Shown one piece after another: positions 11,601 to 25,100 of a stretch of DNA of 64,000 nucleotides. Origin of the DNA: Andrena cerasifolii (lineage: Eukaryota > Arthropoda > Insecta > Hymenoptera > Andrenidae); NCBI RefSeq assembly GCF_050908995.1, contig NC_135119.1, positions 372,001 through 436,000 on the forward strand, read 5' to 3'. The notes beneath the pieces were generated by a model. It made no database searches. It saw nothing but the letters and a program-made list of their open reading frames with translations, and had not been told where the DNA came from. How positions within the stretch are numbered: position 1 is the stretch's first letter; each line of letters begins with the position of its first letter. The translations under genes and the position numbers were made by a program.

Positions 11601-14479
11601 TTTCCAATATTTCCTTGTGTCTGTCACAAATTTAGAACGTTTAATGGGTAGATTAGAAAAGCAAAGAGATTAAAATGTTCCGTTCTTGTAGTGACAAGCC
11701 GAGATTATGTATTAATTTACAACTGTCTTATCTTGGATGTAAATTTTCGCCAACGAACAAAATATATCGTGTGTTTGCAGATACACTGAATGTCATCAGC
11801 GGGAATATTTCCTACTAGTCATGCCAAAATTGGTTAATTACAGTTTGGTGAATGACTTGTATATTTTCTTTCAATATCTCGTGTATCTATTTGACTTTAT
11901 AATTACTACACAAGTTTGAAGTTAATTTACGCGTACGAGCAATTAATTAGATACGTATTGTACGCAGGTAGGCACGTAAAACATACGCAGCAATTTCCAT
12001 AAAATAGTTTTTCTTCAAATCTTCTTATTTACAAGTTAAACTTGGTTTAAAATATGTGTTAATAATATTTTAATTTTATTCAATTTTTCTCTCCACAGTC
12101 CTACTGCTTATGCGTATATTTATTTACTGAATCACTACCAAGTACACAATATTTTCAATACTTTTTATCAATTTTCCTGGTGTTGGCACTTATTGACGGG
12201 TTGCTCATATTCATTTTCGATTTTTTTTTTTATAGAATCACACAACTGCAACACTTTTTTAAGAGGACGTGTATTATGATCGAAAGGTACCTAATGTTTA
12301 TTTTATTCTTCTACCATAAAACTTGGTGTAAGTAGGTAGGTACTTATTTCTTTGCAAATTGTTAGGTTGACTAAAATTTCCTTATTTCGATGATCAAATT
12401 GAGCGGGTGTCAGACAAATACCTCGCTGTACCCTCACGCCCGACACGTGCATTCGGAATTCGAGCATGATTACTATATAGTAATATCACTTAATTATCTC
12501 TGGGGCAGTGATAACAAGATTTTAGTCGATTTCACAATGCCTTCGGTTTCTCCTGCCTTAACGTTACCGACAACTGTTTGTTTAATTGTAAGTAACACTT
12601 TGTAATATCTGTGATAGACGTCGGGCGGGAAAAAAAAATGAAGCGGAGCAAGATAAGAGGTAACAATAAAATTATTTACATCGATCTCTGTCGATTTGTC
12701 TTACAATCATAATTATTTTTAACCACTTCAGAATTTGGGAACTACATAAATCATAAGAATATTGAATATTACCGTTCTTGACGTTCTAATTTAAACAGGA
12801 GCTGTTTGAATACAAGCTCATAGAAAAGCTTCGGACAAGCCAAAAGTTGAGGAAAATAAAACCGCGATTTTATTTGTATAGAACGATGCTACCTAAAGTG
12901 AACAAGATTATGGTCAATATCCCAGACACAAAATATTAACACTCGGAAAAGAAATATTAATAAAAACCCCTATAGAAGTTTGTTCAGAAGAAGATACTTT
13001 CCAGCGTTTTGTTCGTCTGGATAGTGAAAAGCGAATGGACCAATTCTTCGCGGAGAGAAGGTAGTGTCTCAATGTCAACATTGTCAACACAACTACGAGG
13101 CGGCGCTTACAGGCCTATCCATTCTTCGATCGAAAATTACATTTCAGCAATTAACCAGCGGCTATTAGCGGTATAGCTGTTTTGGTGTGTGCCATTAGCA
13201 ATGCGCGGCAATAGACGGAAGAGTTTACCAGTCGCGTTGGTGTGTGCGTGTGTGTACATCACGTCGGTTCTATTAAATCATAATGGGTTCACAATGTGAG
13301 ACTCTACTCTCGGAGGTTGACTAGAAACGAGCATAGACACCATACCTACAGCCAAGACCTCGTCTATCTCGTTGAGATCTCTATTTTTCGACTAGTCCTA
13401 CACGCGGAGATACATTCGAACGGAACAGTCACCTTCCATGCTGGCTACTTATGAAATAATTGCAGAACATTTCGCCTAACGCACGCTTGGTCTATGTTAT
13501 CGTAATTGTCAGGAAATTTGTTATTGCTTTGGTTTGCCTTTGGTTCTTCTCGTGACGCCTCTCAGATATTAGGTTGGTTTTCAATACACCGCCTACATTG
13601 ACATTAAATCGTCATTTTGTAGTAGGTAGGTACCTACATTATATTTCCGACGAATGTTCTCGCGTCGTTGCTGTTTCATTGCTGTTGCGTTAATACCTAT
13701 TTTATTACTGTGGCCGGTAGTCGAATGGTGTGTTGGTAATAAAAAATGAAGGAAGAAGGAACGTTAGATACATGTATTTCATGCTGAGAGAGTGAACTTA
13801 ATGAGCAAATTTGTAGTCACTAAGTTGATCAATTTACACTTGCATTTTGAATTCTGAAACTTGCAATCATTAGGCTACAGCTACGGCTATTTAGTTCTGC
13901 ATTCGAAACGTAACTACTTCCCTACAATACTTACAATTAGTACCTGCAATGTTTGCAAGCGTTGATAGATTTACTGTTCCAAGCCGATGGTGATCTTCGT
14001 TATCTTCTTCGTCGAATTTCCTCATTGTCAAAGCCAGCGCAGACAAGGGAAACCAATTGAAGCAAACATTTACAAAAGCCAGCCAACGTTTTACAATTTT
14101 ATTATCCAACAGTGGCTCCGAATCGCCACACGACTCTGATCGTTAGAAATTCTCTCTTTCACTTTCCCGTTTGACGTAATATTTATCTGTCCACGTCGAA
14201 TCGAGCCCCTACTCCGGCTGGTATTATCGGCGCGTCTCGGTAAGTATATAGAGATTATCAACCGTAGATCTGAAAATGCGACGTTAGATGAGGATAGGCT
14301 GATTCCTCTGCTGTTAGAGTAACGGAGAGAAATAGAAATAGAGAGACAGAGAGTGGTGGAAATAACAGAGAGTAGGAGAGCCAAGGATAGATGGAAAAGA
14401 GGGGGAAGAAGACACGGAATGATTGTAAGAGAGGTAGAAAATGTGCCCGCCTGATAACAGCAACGCGGACTGAAGTACC
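8601..14479. other. 5.9 kb without a recognised gene
   Basis: AT-rich. At 10501-10760 there is a decayed relative of the TTCGAAT MITE (TAGGGACTGTTCGAATCATT at its left, TTCGAATAC repeats inside). No exon with both splice sites and a recognisable peptide was found. Confidence 0.45.
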
Positions 14480-14900
14480 ATAGATGCATCACAGTTGTCC
14501 GCGCCGTGATCCTCCGTCGTCTGATCGGCTCCTCAGGGTCGATAGTGGGGATCCGCAGGAGGTGACGAAGGCGGTCTCATTTCTGTCGCGTTCAGAAGAC
14601 GATTACAGTTCGGAAAGAATATCGTGCCTTTTCGTATACCGGATTCGCATTTCGCATATCGCATTTTGCATTTCGCATTTCGCATTTCGCATTTCGCATT
14701 TCGCATTTCGCATTTTGCATTTCGTATTTCGTATTTTCCGCGGCACCGTGCCCGCAGACCTTGCCACGATTCGGAGTCCGCACGTCTCCTCCAGATCTCG
14801 AGCTTCCGTTTTAGATCCACCGTACGGCGTGAGGTCCTACAAACCGGCCGAGCTTCCCCTTCGGCCGTCTTTACTGCAACACGCTCTTGCCATCACGTTA
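14480..14900 (+). promoter_or_regulatory. Possible upstream noncoding exon/promoter area of Oatp, with heptamer array
   Basis: A stretch more GC-rich than its surroundings, about 1 kb before the first coding exon. It contains a donor-like site (GTTAG|GTATGT near 14899). It could be an untranslated first exon, but nothing in the sequence proves transcription. The long open frames here come from the heptamer repeat and have no protein resemblance. Confidence 0.25.
14644..14736 (+). repeat. (TTTCGCA)n heptamer array
   Basis: About 13 copies of the 7-bp unit TTTCGCA, with a few T/C variants toward both ends. Seven is not a multiple of three, so every frame stays open and gives long spurious ORFs on both strands. 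Confidence 0.9.
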
Positions 14901-15870
14901 GGTATGTTTAATTACCTTATACGATGCCATCGGCTCTTCCGATTGTGAGTCTCGGATCGTTTCATGCTCATTTTCACTGAACTCTGTATAGAATTTTTAG
15001 TCTTTAGTTTTTTGTACATATGTACTTATATTCCGAATATTTTGTTGTAACTGATATAACAAGGAACACCACATTTTCAATGAATTGGGCGAATAACCAA
15101 GGCTTCTTTTCCTCTTTCACTTTTTCGACTGGTTAATTTTTTATAATCTTGGTTATCAACTTACTCTTTTCATTCGTATGAGTGGTAACGATGATTTATA
15201 TACAACAAGAAATGATTATAGAATATTCACTTTGGCTTATGAGAATTTGAATTAAGTATGTATGTACTTTAAAAAACCGACTCACAGGTAGTTGTCCGTC
15301 AATGAATTAAACTTTACAACTGACTTTACAAATTACCAAATATCCAATACATCTCATGGTATTATTTTCTACGCGTCATTTGTTTGTGCCGCCAGTTACC
15401 AAACTTCATAGTGCTTTAAAGAAAGTCATAACGAAATGTCCTTCGAAATGTATCACCCTACAGTTTCCATAAGCCATTGATATACCTACACGTGTCAAAA
15501 CCCCCATTATCCACCCCTGCAATGAGAGTTCTCGAGTTCTAACGACTTCTTTGAAATTCGTAGGTAAAGAGACATTGATATAACCCTAACACAGAAGAAA
15601 ACCCTGGATCAACGTGCGATCGACGTTTAGCCACGGGACACCGAAACATGGAAAACACGTGACCGTGCAAAAGTAAACAGTGCAGGAAGTCCGGGAAGCA
15701 TTGCAAAGAGTGCCGAAAAGGGTGGCTGTACGAAAAAAGCGATGCCAAGGGCCGCGAGAACGGCAGAGTTACATCGAAAACGTGCGACCAGCGATTGAGG
15801 TCAGACTGATCTCGTAGCTGCAGATTGGCGTTGCTTGCTAAGCCAGTCAACGTGCCGAACGTTGGCGAAC

Positions 15871-16192
15871 ATGAAGAATAACACCAGCAACCACGAGAAA
15901 AACGGGCCGGAGAGTCAGAAGTTGTTGAGGGTGCCGACCACCCCGCCGACAACCCCGACGACACCGAGCTCCAGGGGCCTCGAAGACGTATTCAGGGAGC
16001 TGCCCATCACCGACGAGACCTCCTGCGGCATCTGGTGTATACGCGGCTTGACCTTGCAGAGATTCGCCAACAAGAAGGCTTATGTGTTTCTTTACGGTGT
16101 GCTCGGATGTATATTTTCAGCCAGTTACGCGTATTTCAACGGCACCATTACCACCATCGAAAAGAGGTTCAAGATACCTTCGAAGACAACAG
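15871..16192 (+). CDS. Oatp coding exon 1
   Basis: Encodes residues 1-107 plus one base of codon 108. The N-terminus is cytoplasmic, with a Thr/Pro-rich stretch (TPPTTPTTPSS) and then CGIWCIRG. TM1 is about residues 70-90 (YVFLYGVLGCIFSASYAYF). The exon ends in the conserved RFKIPSKTT and a good donor (ACAG|GTGAGA). Confidence 0.9.
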
Positions 16193-19100
16193 GTGAGAGT
16201 GTAGACGCTTGGAAACGTTGGAAAGTTTTTTCTTCGTCGATCTTATGAGTCACGGACGTTGATTGAAAATCCCACGTTCATGCGATTATTCTGCAGATTT
16301 TTTGGGGCTAGAGTAAAATAATAGAATCGAATGTCAGTGAAACGTCTCTCTCCCATGGAAGGTGGCAGGATGATACGTTTTGGGATATCTCTCGATATTC
16401 TTCAAAATTCTTGTGTACATGTTATTCTTCAAAACGGTCCAAATGTTGAAATCGATTATAATCGATTTATACACATATATGTAATAACGGAAATTTCAGT
16501 GTTACGTTGCTTTAAGCAATGTCTGCGTCCTTGAGTCCTTGGTCTCTTATTATGGATCTGATTTAAGGGGAAAAATAAAATGTCTGGTGGAGCTGAATTA
16601 GGGGAGTACGAATTTCATTCTGAAATCTCTCGATTCGCTGCAAATCTGTTTTATTAATATTGAAAAATTACGGTCCCGTATTGTAATGCCATAAAAAGTA
16701 GTTTTTAACCGACTTTAAAAAGGAGGAGGTTATAGGTTCCACCCGTATGTATATTTTAAAAAAAAAATTTATGTTCGTCCCCGCATAATTCTTCAGCATA
16801 TGAACCGATTTTGATAATCCTACACTGCATCAATATTGGCCCAATATTTTGCCACTTCTGGTTAATAATAGACTATTGTGACCTAATTATTATTATATTA
16901 TATACGTACACGCATATCTCCTAAGCATGTTGTGTCAATATATATATAAAACTGAAAAGACAAAAAAATAAAAAAAATTACAACCGACTTCAAAAAAATA
17001 AAAATGCACTAAAATGTAAAAGGTAATTTAATCCCTTATTTAATCGACGACTCTCATATTTTTTTAGTAAGCGTCTCATCATTGCACTGTGTAAATCTGG
17101 CGCCGACTTAAAAAATATGAGAGTCGTAGATTAAATAAGGGATTCAATTATTTTTTACATTTTAGTGAATTTTTAATTTTTCGAAGCTGATTTGAATTTT
17201 TTTCCTTTTTAAGCTTTGATCGAAACTTATCTACTGTCACTGTATTTCTTATTCGCCCATTCGTATATATCTATATGCATCTAATTGTGAGTCCGTATAA
17301 TTCAGTTATCAAAATTAATTTCTATACTACCTACGTAAGACAATTCTACAAAAATCGGAGACGAAAAAGTAAAGTTTTGTACAGAGTTTTTTTTTAAATT
17401 CTCGCATGTTATTAATGTATTCACTTTAGGGATTCAATTTTTATAAGAGAAATGGAGTGACCCAAAATTTAAAGTATTTGTGAAAAGATTTTCTTCGAGG
17501 AGACAGATATTTAATATCAAAATTCCGTGATACGTCCTTACAATAGAAACATTTTCAGGGCAGACAACACTCGGCTCTAACAAGTAGGAAAGTATTTCAT
17601 TCAGTCATATCACATGTCATATTCTTATAATTGTGTTCGTGTCTGTAGTTCCTAATATTATAACATTTCACTTTCGTCGACAGTATTTAACGCTCCATTA
17701 ACATAAACTAACATAAAATTCTTTTAGTATTTTAGAGCACCTGTAGGAAATAATCTATACTCTATAAAAAAAAAAGTGAAAACCACTTGAAGTGTGCAGT
17801 GCACCCCATATTCAGCAGTAAATATCGAACGTTCAGATTTCATATCGCGTATCAATACACACTGACACAGTTTAATTATTTTCCAGTATCTGGGACAATA
17901 GACTTTCATTTTTCTTTTTTTTTGCCTTTTTTCCTTAGGTCTTATCACTGTGGGAAACGATATCTCGCAACTGTTCGTATCAGTGGTCCTGTCTTATTAC
18001 GCAGGAAGAGGTCATAGGCCTCGATGGATCGCGTTTGGAATTTACACCGTAAGTATCTACGAAATAATTCCATCTACAATGCATCCGAATCTTTCTATAC
18101 ACGATTTTTTGGTACACGTCTCTCTGCCTCTCTTTCCTTCTCTTTCACGGTGACCGAAGAATGCAGAGAAAAGTATGAGTTGTCGGCACACGCCCCGAAG
18201 AATAAACTAGGAGACGTCATAACCCACTGGTTAGTCGGTTCTTAATTAAATTAGGAAGCGTTGAAATCGTAGCTCTACGCTCATTCACGCCTCTTACCAT
18301 CGTACTCTCGCCACCGTGTGCTTAGCTAAGCGCTCCATTCACCGAACAATGAAAAGACGCTGATGCTGTTGCGCAAAACAACTCCCGCCACGTATTTTCA
18401 GTAATTACTTTGAAAACAATTTGCCCCTAATTATAGATCCCTCCACGTAGGGCTGGGGACTATTCGAGCAATACAATATTTGGATGCTTCACAAGTACTC
18501 GCATGTTAGGAATATTACTTAAATATTGCAGTATTCCAATACTTCATTTGAATTACTGGTCCATTCGAATATTTGGATACTGAAATTGTTCTATTCCGAT
18601 GAAATTTTACATTCACAACCGACTAACTTTGGTCTAAACATATTCCCTGATTCGATAAATAGTTTTTAGATTAATTAGGGAAAGGCTAATTCGAACTTTG
18701 AACGGATGGTGTTCAATCCCCTGAACCATCTATTAACAGAAGCAGGAAAAATATGTTTATTATATTTGTACAGATTTATCTCCGGTTGAATGAAGAAAGA
18801 TTTGTCCGTTGCAAATGTAGATGCAGCTACACAAACGTGATATTGGAATATTTAAAGATTCAGATCGTATTCAATATTTCGAGTATTCAGATATTCAAAT
18901 ACACCACTAATTTGAGTATAACATTCGAATACTGTAGAATCTCAATTTTATTCAATGCATATTTGAGTAGGTACACTCGCACTGTTTGATAATTGGAATA
19001 TGGAAATGTGCGACAAATAGTTTCGGCCCTATTTTCGCACAACGCCCAGTTGAATGGTTTCACACTGTACATTATGTATGTACGGTGCAGTTGTAATTTC

Positions 19101-22100
19101 TGCAATTATTGATATTCTGAGGAAAAGTAAATTCGGGCAAGGTAGTACTACTACGGGCATATAGAAATATAGAGTGATATGAAGTAGGGGAGAGTAGGGT
19201 AAAATGGAACGCTTAATTTTGGAGGGTGATAACATAAAGTTGGAAGGAAAAAAGACACTTAGGCTATAAGAAAATCAAAGCCTTGGTTAAGAAAAATATT
19301 TGGCAACAAAGGAAATTGAGATTTACCGGAGATACTGAAATCTTCGCCTCGCTCAAGTAGTAGCGTAAGGCGGAACACCCACTTGAAGACCATGTAAACG
19401 TACAAAATCTTTCTTTTTATGATTTAAAAAGTATTCATTTATGTAAAAAAACTATAAATATATGTTTTAGGTATAACTATTACAAATAAAATATAACAAA
19501 AATATAGATTATGCACATAAGAAAAAATATTTTATCAGATAGCATACAAATTACTAAAAATAATCAAATACACATGGATTTTTATATGAAAAATGAATAT
19601 CAACCGGTGCATGGAGAATTTTTTATTTTTTAGTGCATTTTAAATAAAATTGTTTAACTTAAAAAATTTTTTTTATATTTTTTTGTATTTTTAATTTTTT
19701 CGTGTCTAAGTTTGCATTTGTGGTTATATGCTGATTTCATATCGATTGAATTGATTTGATTCGTGATTCCAGGCTGATTTCAAGTCGTTTGGATTTGTGG
19801 TTATGGGTTATATTTATTGATGACTGGATAAGTTCTTCACCCCTCCCGGTTTTTTTCTCATAATTTTGTATTTTCATCATAACTACGCACTCCTGCAAAG
19901 TTTCAAGACAATTGGATTGGTGGAAGTGCGTTAAACAGGTGTTTCGTTTTACCCCGCGCAAAAGTGTTCCGCTTTGCCCGACATGCGGTAATTTAGTAAA
20001 CATTTAATATTTACACTTCAGCGTGAGGTACAGAACTGCGTTAAACGTCAAAATGTAGGGTAAGGACTATAGAATCCAACGGTGTTCTTGCCGTTATAAA
20101 TTTTCTAAATCCAAGTGAGGAAAGATAGTCGAAACTACAACACAATATCGAAACTTCGGTACCGGAAATGTTTACAACACTGTTAATCGAAAGGTAAAGG
20201 CTGTGAGGACCGTTTGGTCCCATGTCACGTGATACCATTTCATTCGCAGCTCTCATCTAAGAGAAACAATGATGTTCCGTTTTACCTACCCGTTCTGCTT
20301 TACCCTACTCTCCCCTACATCTCTATTATTAAGTAGATTTCGGAAGAGCTAGTAGGCATGAACTTGAGTTCGGTTACATAAGTGAATATCAATAATATTC
20401 AGAAGGTACATATCAAGTACCTATATATATATATATATATATATATGCACCTCCTACCAGAAAATATGACTCTATATATCAATCATTTTTTTTGCAATAG
20501 TGTACAATTAATATAAGATGAGAGTCATATTTTCTGATAGGAGGTAGCTGATTATTTTCCTTAAAATTATTACTCTGAGTAGTTAGAAATTAAAAGAGAG
20601 TGTAAGGTACTTTATAGTATATTCTATCACACATTTTGCGTTTTTTAATTTTTTCGGTTTTTAAAATAAATTGATTACATATAAATGTTTCCAAAATAAA
20701 CAACCAACCCCTAGGAGTTTTTTCTAACATGTGTACTTACTAGTAAGTACTATAGCTCATTGCGAGTGCAACGTTGCACTCGCAACCTATGCGCGTCGTT
20801 CCTGCAACGACGATCACAGAATACGGACTTACATATTTGCACTCGACATTGCGGAACGTTTTTATTAGGTATACCAAATTAAATGGCAATAGTAGGGACA
20901 CTACCAGTAATTGGCACATGTAACACTTCTTTACAAATATATTTTGTTGCTGTATATAGTTAATGAGTTTGTTTAAACCTAGTAGTGATAATTAAGTAAT
21001 TGTATTAATTACTTATATCAAATATTGTCCACGTTCGCGTATATTCTCTAGGTGGTTGCCAGTGGAATCTAAGACTGTATTCTGTGTATCGACATTTCAG
21101 GAACGTTCCGCGTAATTCCGTATATAGTGCGGAACGTTGCAGGAACAGCGCTCGTAGGTTGCGAGTGCAACGTTGCGGGTCGTTCCTGCAACGACGATCA
21201 CAGAATACCGACTTATATATTTTCACTCGCATTCTACGGTTGCGTTCCTCAAATGTCGACACACAGAATACAGTCTTAGGTTCCACAGGCCACCTCCGAA
21301 GAATTATATGCAAACATTGACAATATGTGGTATAAATAATTAATAAAATTACTTGATTAGCACTATATTGTTTAAGCAAACTGTTAAACTGTATACAGCA
21401 ATAAAATATATTTGTAAAGAAGTCGGAGCTGTGGAATGTAAATCCACAAACACTAAAAACTAGAATATATAAAACATTTATGTTAAACTGTGTTAAATTG
21501 TATTAAAAATGCACTAAAAAAAAATCTTTTCTTGTACTACGCAGGATATTTCATAACAGAATATGAATCAATTTAATACAGCATCAAGCGTCGAAATGAA
21601 TTTGTTGTGAGATATCCGGCTCCACAATTAGGGAGATGTAATGGTGTTTGTCAAAACGAGCATTCGGTTTTTAATTATTTGAGTTTAAAATTTTGCACGG
21701 TAGGGTTATAAGTCGCGAATACGTAAGCAATCTTCTCAATCAGCGGTTGTAGCTGCGGCGGTAAAGTGTTCGTCTACAGTGCTACAGGTCGTGGGTTCGA
21801 ATCTCCCTGGGGTTAAAGAACATTTTCTATGAGAAAAAGAAACACGGGCGTTATACTACTACGACGAATCTGTACATATTCATGTCGTCGCGTCCCCCTT
21901 ATACACGTCGGTATATTTTATATATACTGTTATTTTTATTTTTGGCCCTACTGCCCGAAACGTTGCGGGACCATTGCTGTGTAATATCTCTGAAACGTTG
22001 CGTGACCATTGCTGTAAAATTCCGAAACAATGTTGCAGAAATATTTCCTACAATGTCACGCAAGGCGAACATAGCAATTTACTTGTAACTTTCCGGGAAC

Positions 22101-25100
22101 ATTTCGTGCAATGTTCCAAATGTTGCAGCGCAACGGTTCTGCAACGTTCCTGTAACAAAGTGTGCTGTAGGGGCTACGCCAAATGAAAAAACTCGTATCA
22201 TCATACGTTTAAAAACGTTTTCCTTTGGAATTGTAAATGCCCTTTGGTCGTGCTGCAGATCTAATCTCTTGAGTAATTATTATCTAATAATTAACTGCTA
22301 TTCTAAAAGGGACCTAGGAAACATTTCGCTTTGCGGAAATTCTCTTATACAAAATCAGTTTCAGCAACATTTTTACCAATTTGTCGTCATTTATTACAGC
22401 TTTTCGTCGAATTAATTACTCCAGATTTATCTCGTGCAAGACAGTTGAATGCTCAGTGATTTATTGTCAGAATAATCGGTCAGATAACGTCAAGGTAAAT
22501 ATGGTTTGTAAACACATGTAGACAATCGTATCAGACGATCGTTGCAAACTTAAACAGAGGATCTTGAAGAAGCGTATGGCATTTTCCAAGGACGAGCATT
22601 ATTTGACAATGCGAATGTAAATATGAGAAAATGTACACTCACTATTAACGGGAGACGATTGGCGAGTTAAAGTAAATCTTGTATATTAAAAATCAGACGG
22701 TAAAAATGTAACGCTGAACGTTCGTGTTAGATGAATTTTATCGTCAGTGGAAATATAACCAGGCAATTTCTTTCCTTTATAACTCAGGCAAATAAAATGG
22801 AAATCATTGTATATACTAAGTGGTACTTTTTCTTGAGGCTTTAGACAAATCGTTGGCACATCATTTGAATATGATGTTTGTCAAATGAATCTTGTTAGAA
22901 CTAAGATTATGAACAAATTTATACTACTTGATAAAATATGTATCTATACCTAAATGAAGGTGCAAAGTTTCGAACTGGTATCTTGAATAGCTTTTACTGG
23001 CTAAAATTCAAAGTAGACCTCTTCGTGTGTCTGTACTAGATTACCCCCAAAAGTTGAGCTGCCAACGTAACTTAAGGGGATAATACATAACACATAAGTA
23101 TTTATACACATTTTTACTGTTTTTCCATTATTTCTATAATTAGTTATTTAACCCATTGCCCTACCTAGCAGGAGAAAATCCGGCCCAAACCGGTTAGGGA
23201 CGACGTCCGCCGAGCGGACCAAAGTGATGGGCCGGAATGAACTGTTGTGGACATCAAATGCACTTTTAATCGAAACTTTGTAAACAGTAATTCGTGTTCA
23301 TGTTTTAATTTAATTCCACGAGACTAACTCGTGATGATCATGTTTAGTCTGAAATTTCTATCACGAGTCTGACTAGTGATAATCATGTTCGGTCCGAAAT
23401 TTTCACCACGAGTGGGACTCGCCAAAGTAGGGCAAGGGTTAAATCAAACCTTTTTTCACATATAAATCTATATATGGGAAACTTAGACAAAAGCGAGTAC
23501 CTGGGTAAAAGCGGGACGTAGTATTATCTTTAAATTCCTTTAAATTTTCCCGCGTCGTAACAGCGACATATTCTCGGGATATGTATTATTTCATCTACAA
23601 AAGATGATTGTGTTACAAGCGTGCTTACTAAAGTTATATCGTCTTATGTGTGTTTTGAAGGCTCTGATCTAAATTTTATCATTAAGAAACTTCAAAAACT
23701 TTTGACAGTATTCAGGTAGATACTTTTTGGTGTGAATTATGTTCATTGTTGCATATTAAAGTGTAAATAATTAAAAGATTTGTTTTACTTCACCATGGTA
23801 TTGTTGATAATTCATAATATTTACAAAATTGTATGTTATGGCAAAACCGTACGAGGTAAAACCGGGTGCCCGGTTTTGGACAAAATGTGTATAACAAAGA
23901 AACAAAATAGAGGCAGTTATCAAAATTAAAACTAAATCTTAATAGAGGACTACAACTAAAAAGAACGAAAACCACAAAATTAAACAAAATACCGAAGGAT
24001 AGTGGTAATAGTGGTGATAAAAACGTTGAAGACATTTGCATTTATGTCCAAGAATCATATGGTTCATCGAAATTGAATGAAGGTTGTGGGTGCAGTTTAG
24101 AGCTTGTTCTAACTGGTTGGGGAACTGAAGAATTATATGATACCCGGTTTTACTCAGGCCATGGAGTAAAATCGTAAAAACGGATCATATTTTAAATCAT
24201 TATTTTTTGTAATCTTTCCTTCTATTAAAAAAATTGGATATGGACTATTATTTAAAAAAGAGTTTATTGTAATAAATCCCAATTGCAGTTTCTTTTTTAC
24301 TTAATAATGTCAAAGTTATGAGATTTTATTCTTAACGTCTCGATTTTGTCTTGGTCTCCCCTACATACTATGTACATGACCAGGAAAAGACGCACCAGTG
24401 AACTTGAGTTTTTCATAAAATTTGAAGTATTGTAGCTACCTGGTGTATTTAATATATAATGATACATTGAATCGATTGGCAGTAGGTAGGTAGTGTACCT
24501 ACATGTACAAATTTTTAGCTAAATCGACGATCTGAAGTTCATCTACTGTCGTTGTCAGTTTATGTAATACTAGCGGATGGTACAAGCGGAAGAGTGGTAA
24601 TTCTACATGGAGAAATAAGTTCAAAATAAAAACTAAATTTTTTTGATTTCGCGCTTCATTTTCGAGAAAATTCACTTTTACCTACGTGTACACCGAAATA
24701 CAGGGCGATTCTCTCGCGACGCTCCTCAAAGAGATGCCGCCTGGCACCCCATGGCGAAGACACTATCACGCCGTGACTTACCGAGTGTTTATCGCTTTCG
24801 ATCCTCGAAGGGATTGGAATACCCATTACGAAGTCAGAAATCTTCAAGTTCCGCATTTCTCATCATATCTCTGGGGAAACGACGCCAATCGATACCTTAC
24901 GTTTCTCTGATGAAAATAACACCAGAAACGACGTAATTCGGACCATAATGAAGGAAACTACATGGAAAAAATGAATTGCATAATTTAAAGTTAGCTTCGT
25001 TAAAAATAGTCCGATTTACATGACATCTGATATATACTGCTGCGCTCGGGTTATGTCGTATACCCTGGAACCAACTGTGCACTATGCGTGTCCGCCAATG

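Noticed and set aside
14484..14948. Long overlapping ORFs on both strands around the heptamer array
   Set aside because: A 7-bp repeat without stop codons keeps all frames open; peptides are repeats of one pattern and match nothing.
24643..24936. 97-codon ORF with overlapping frames on both strands
   Set aside because: No domain, no splice partners; flanked by repeat phrases, so probably transposon-derived noncoding.
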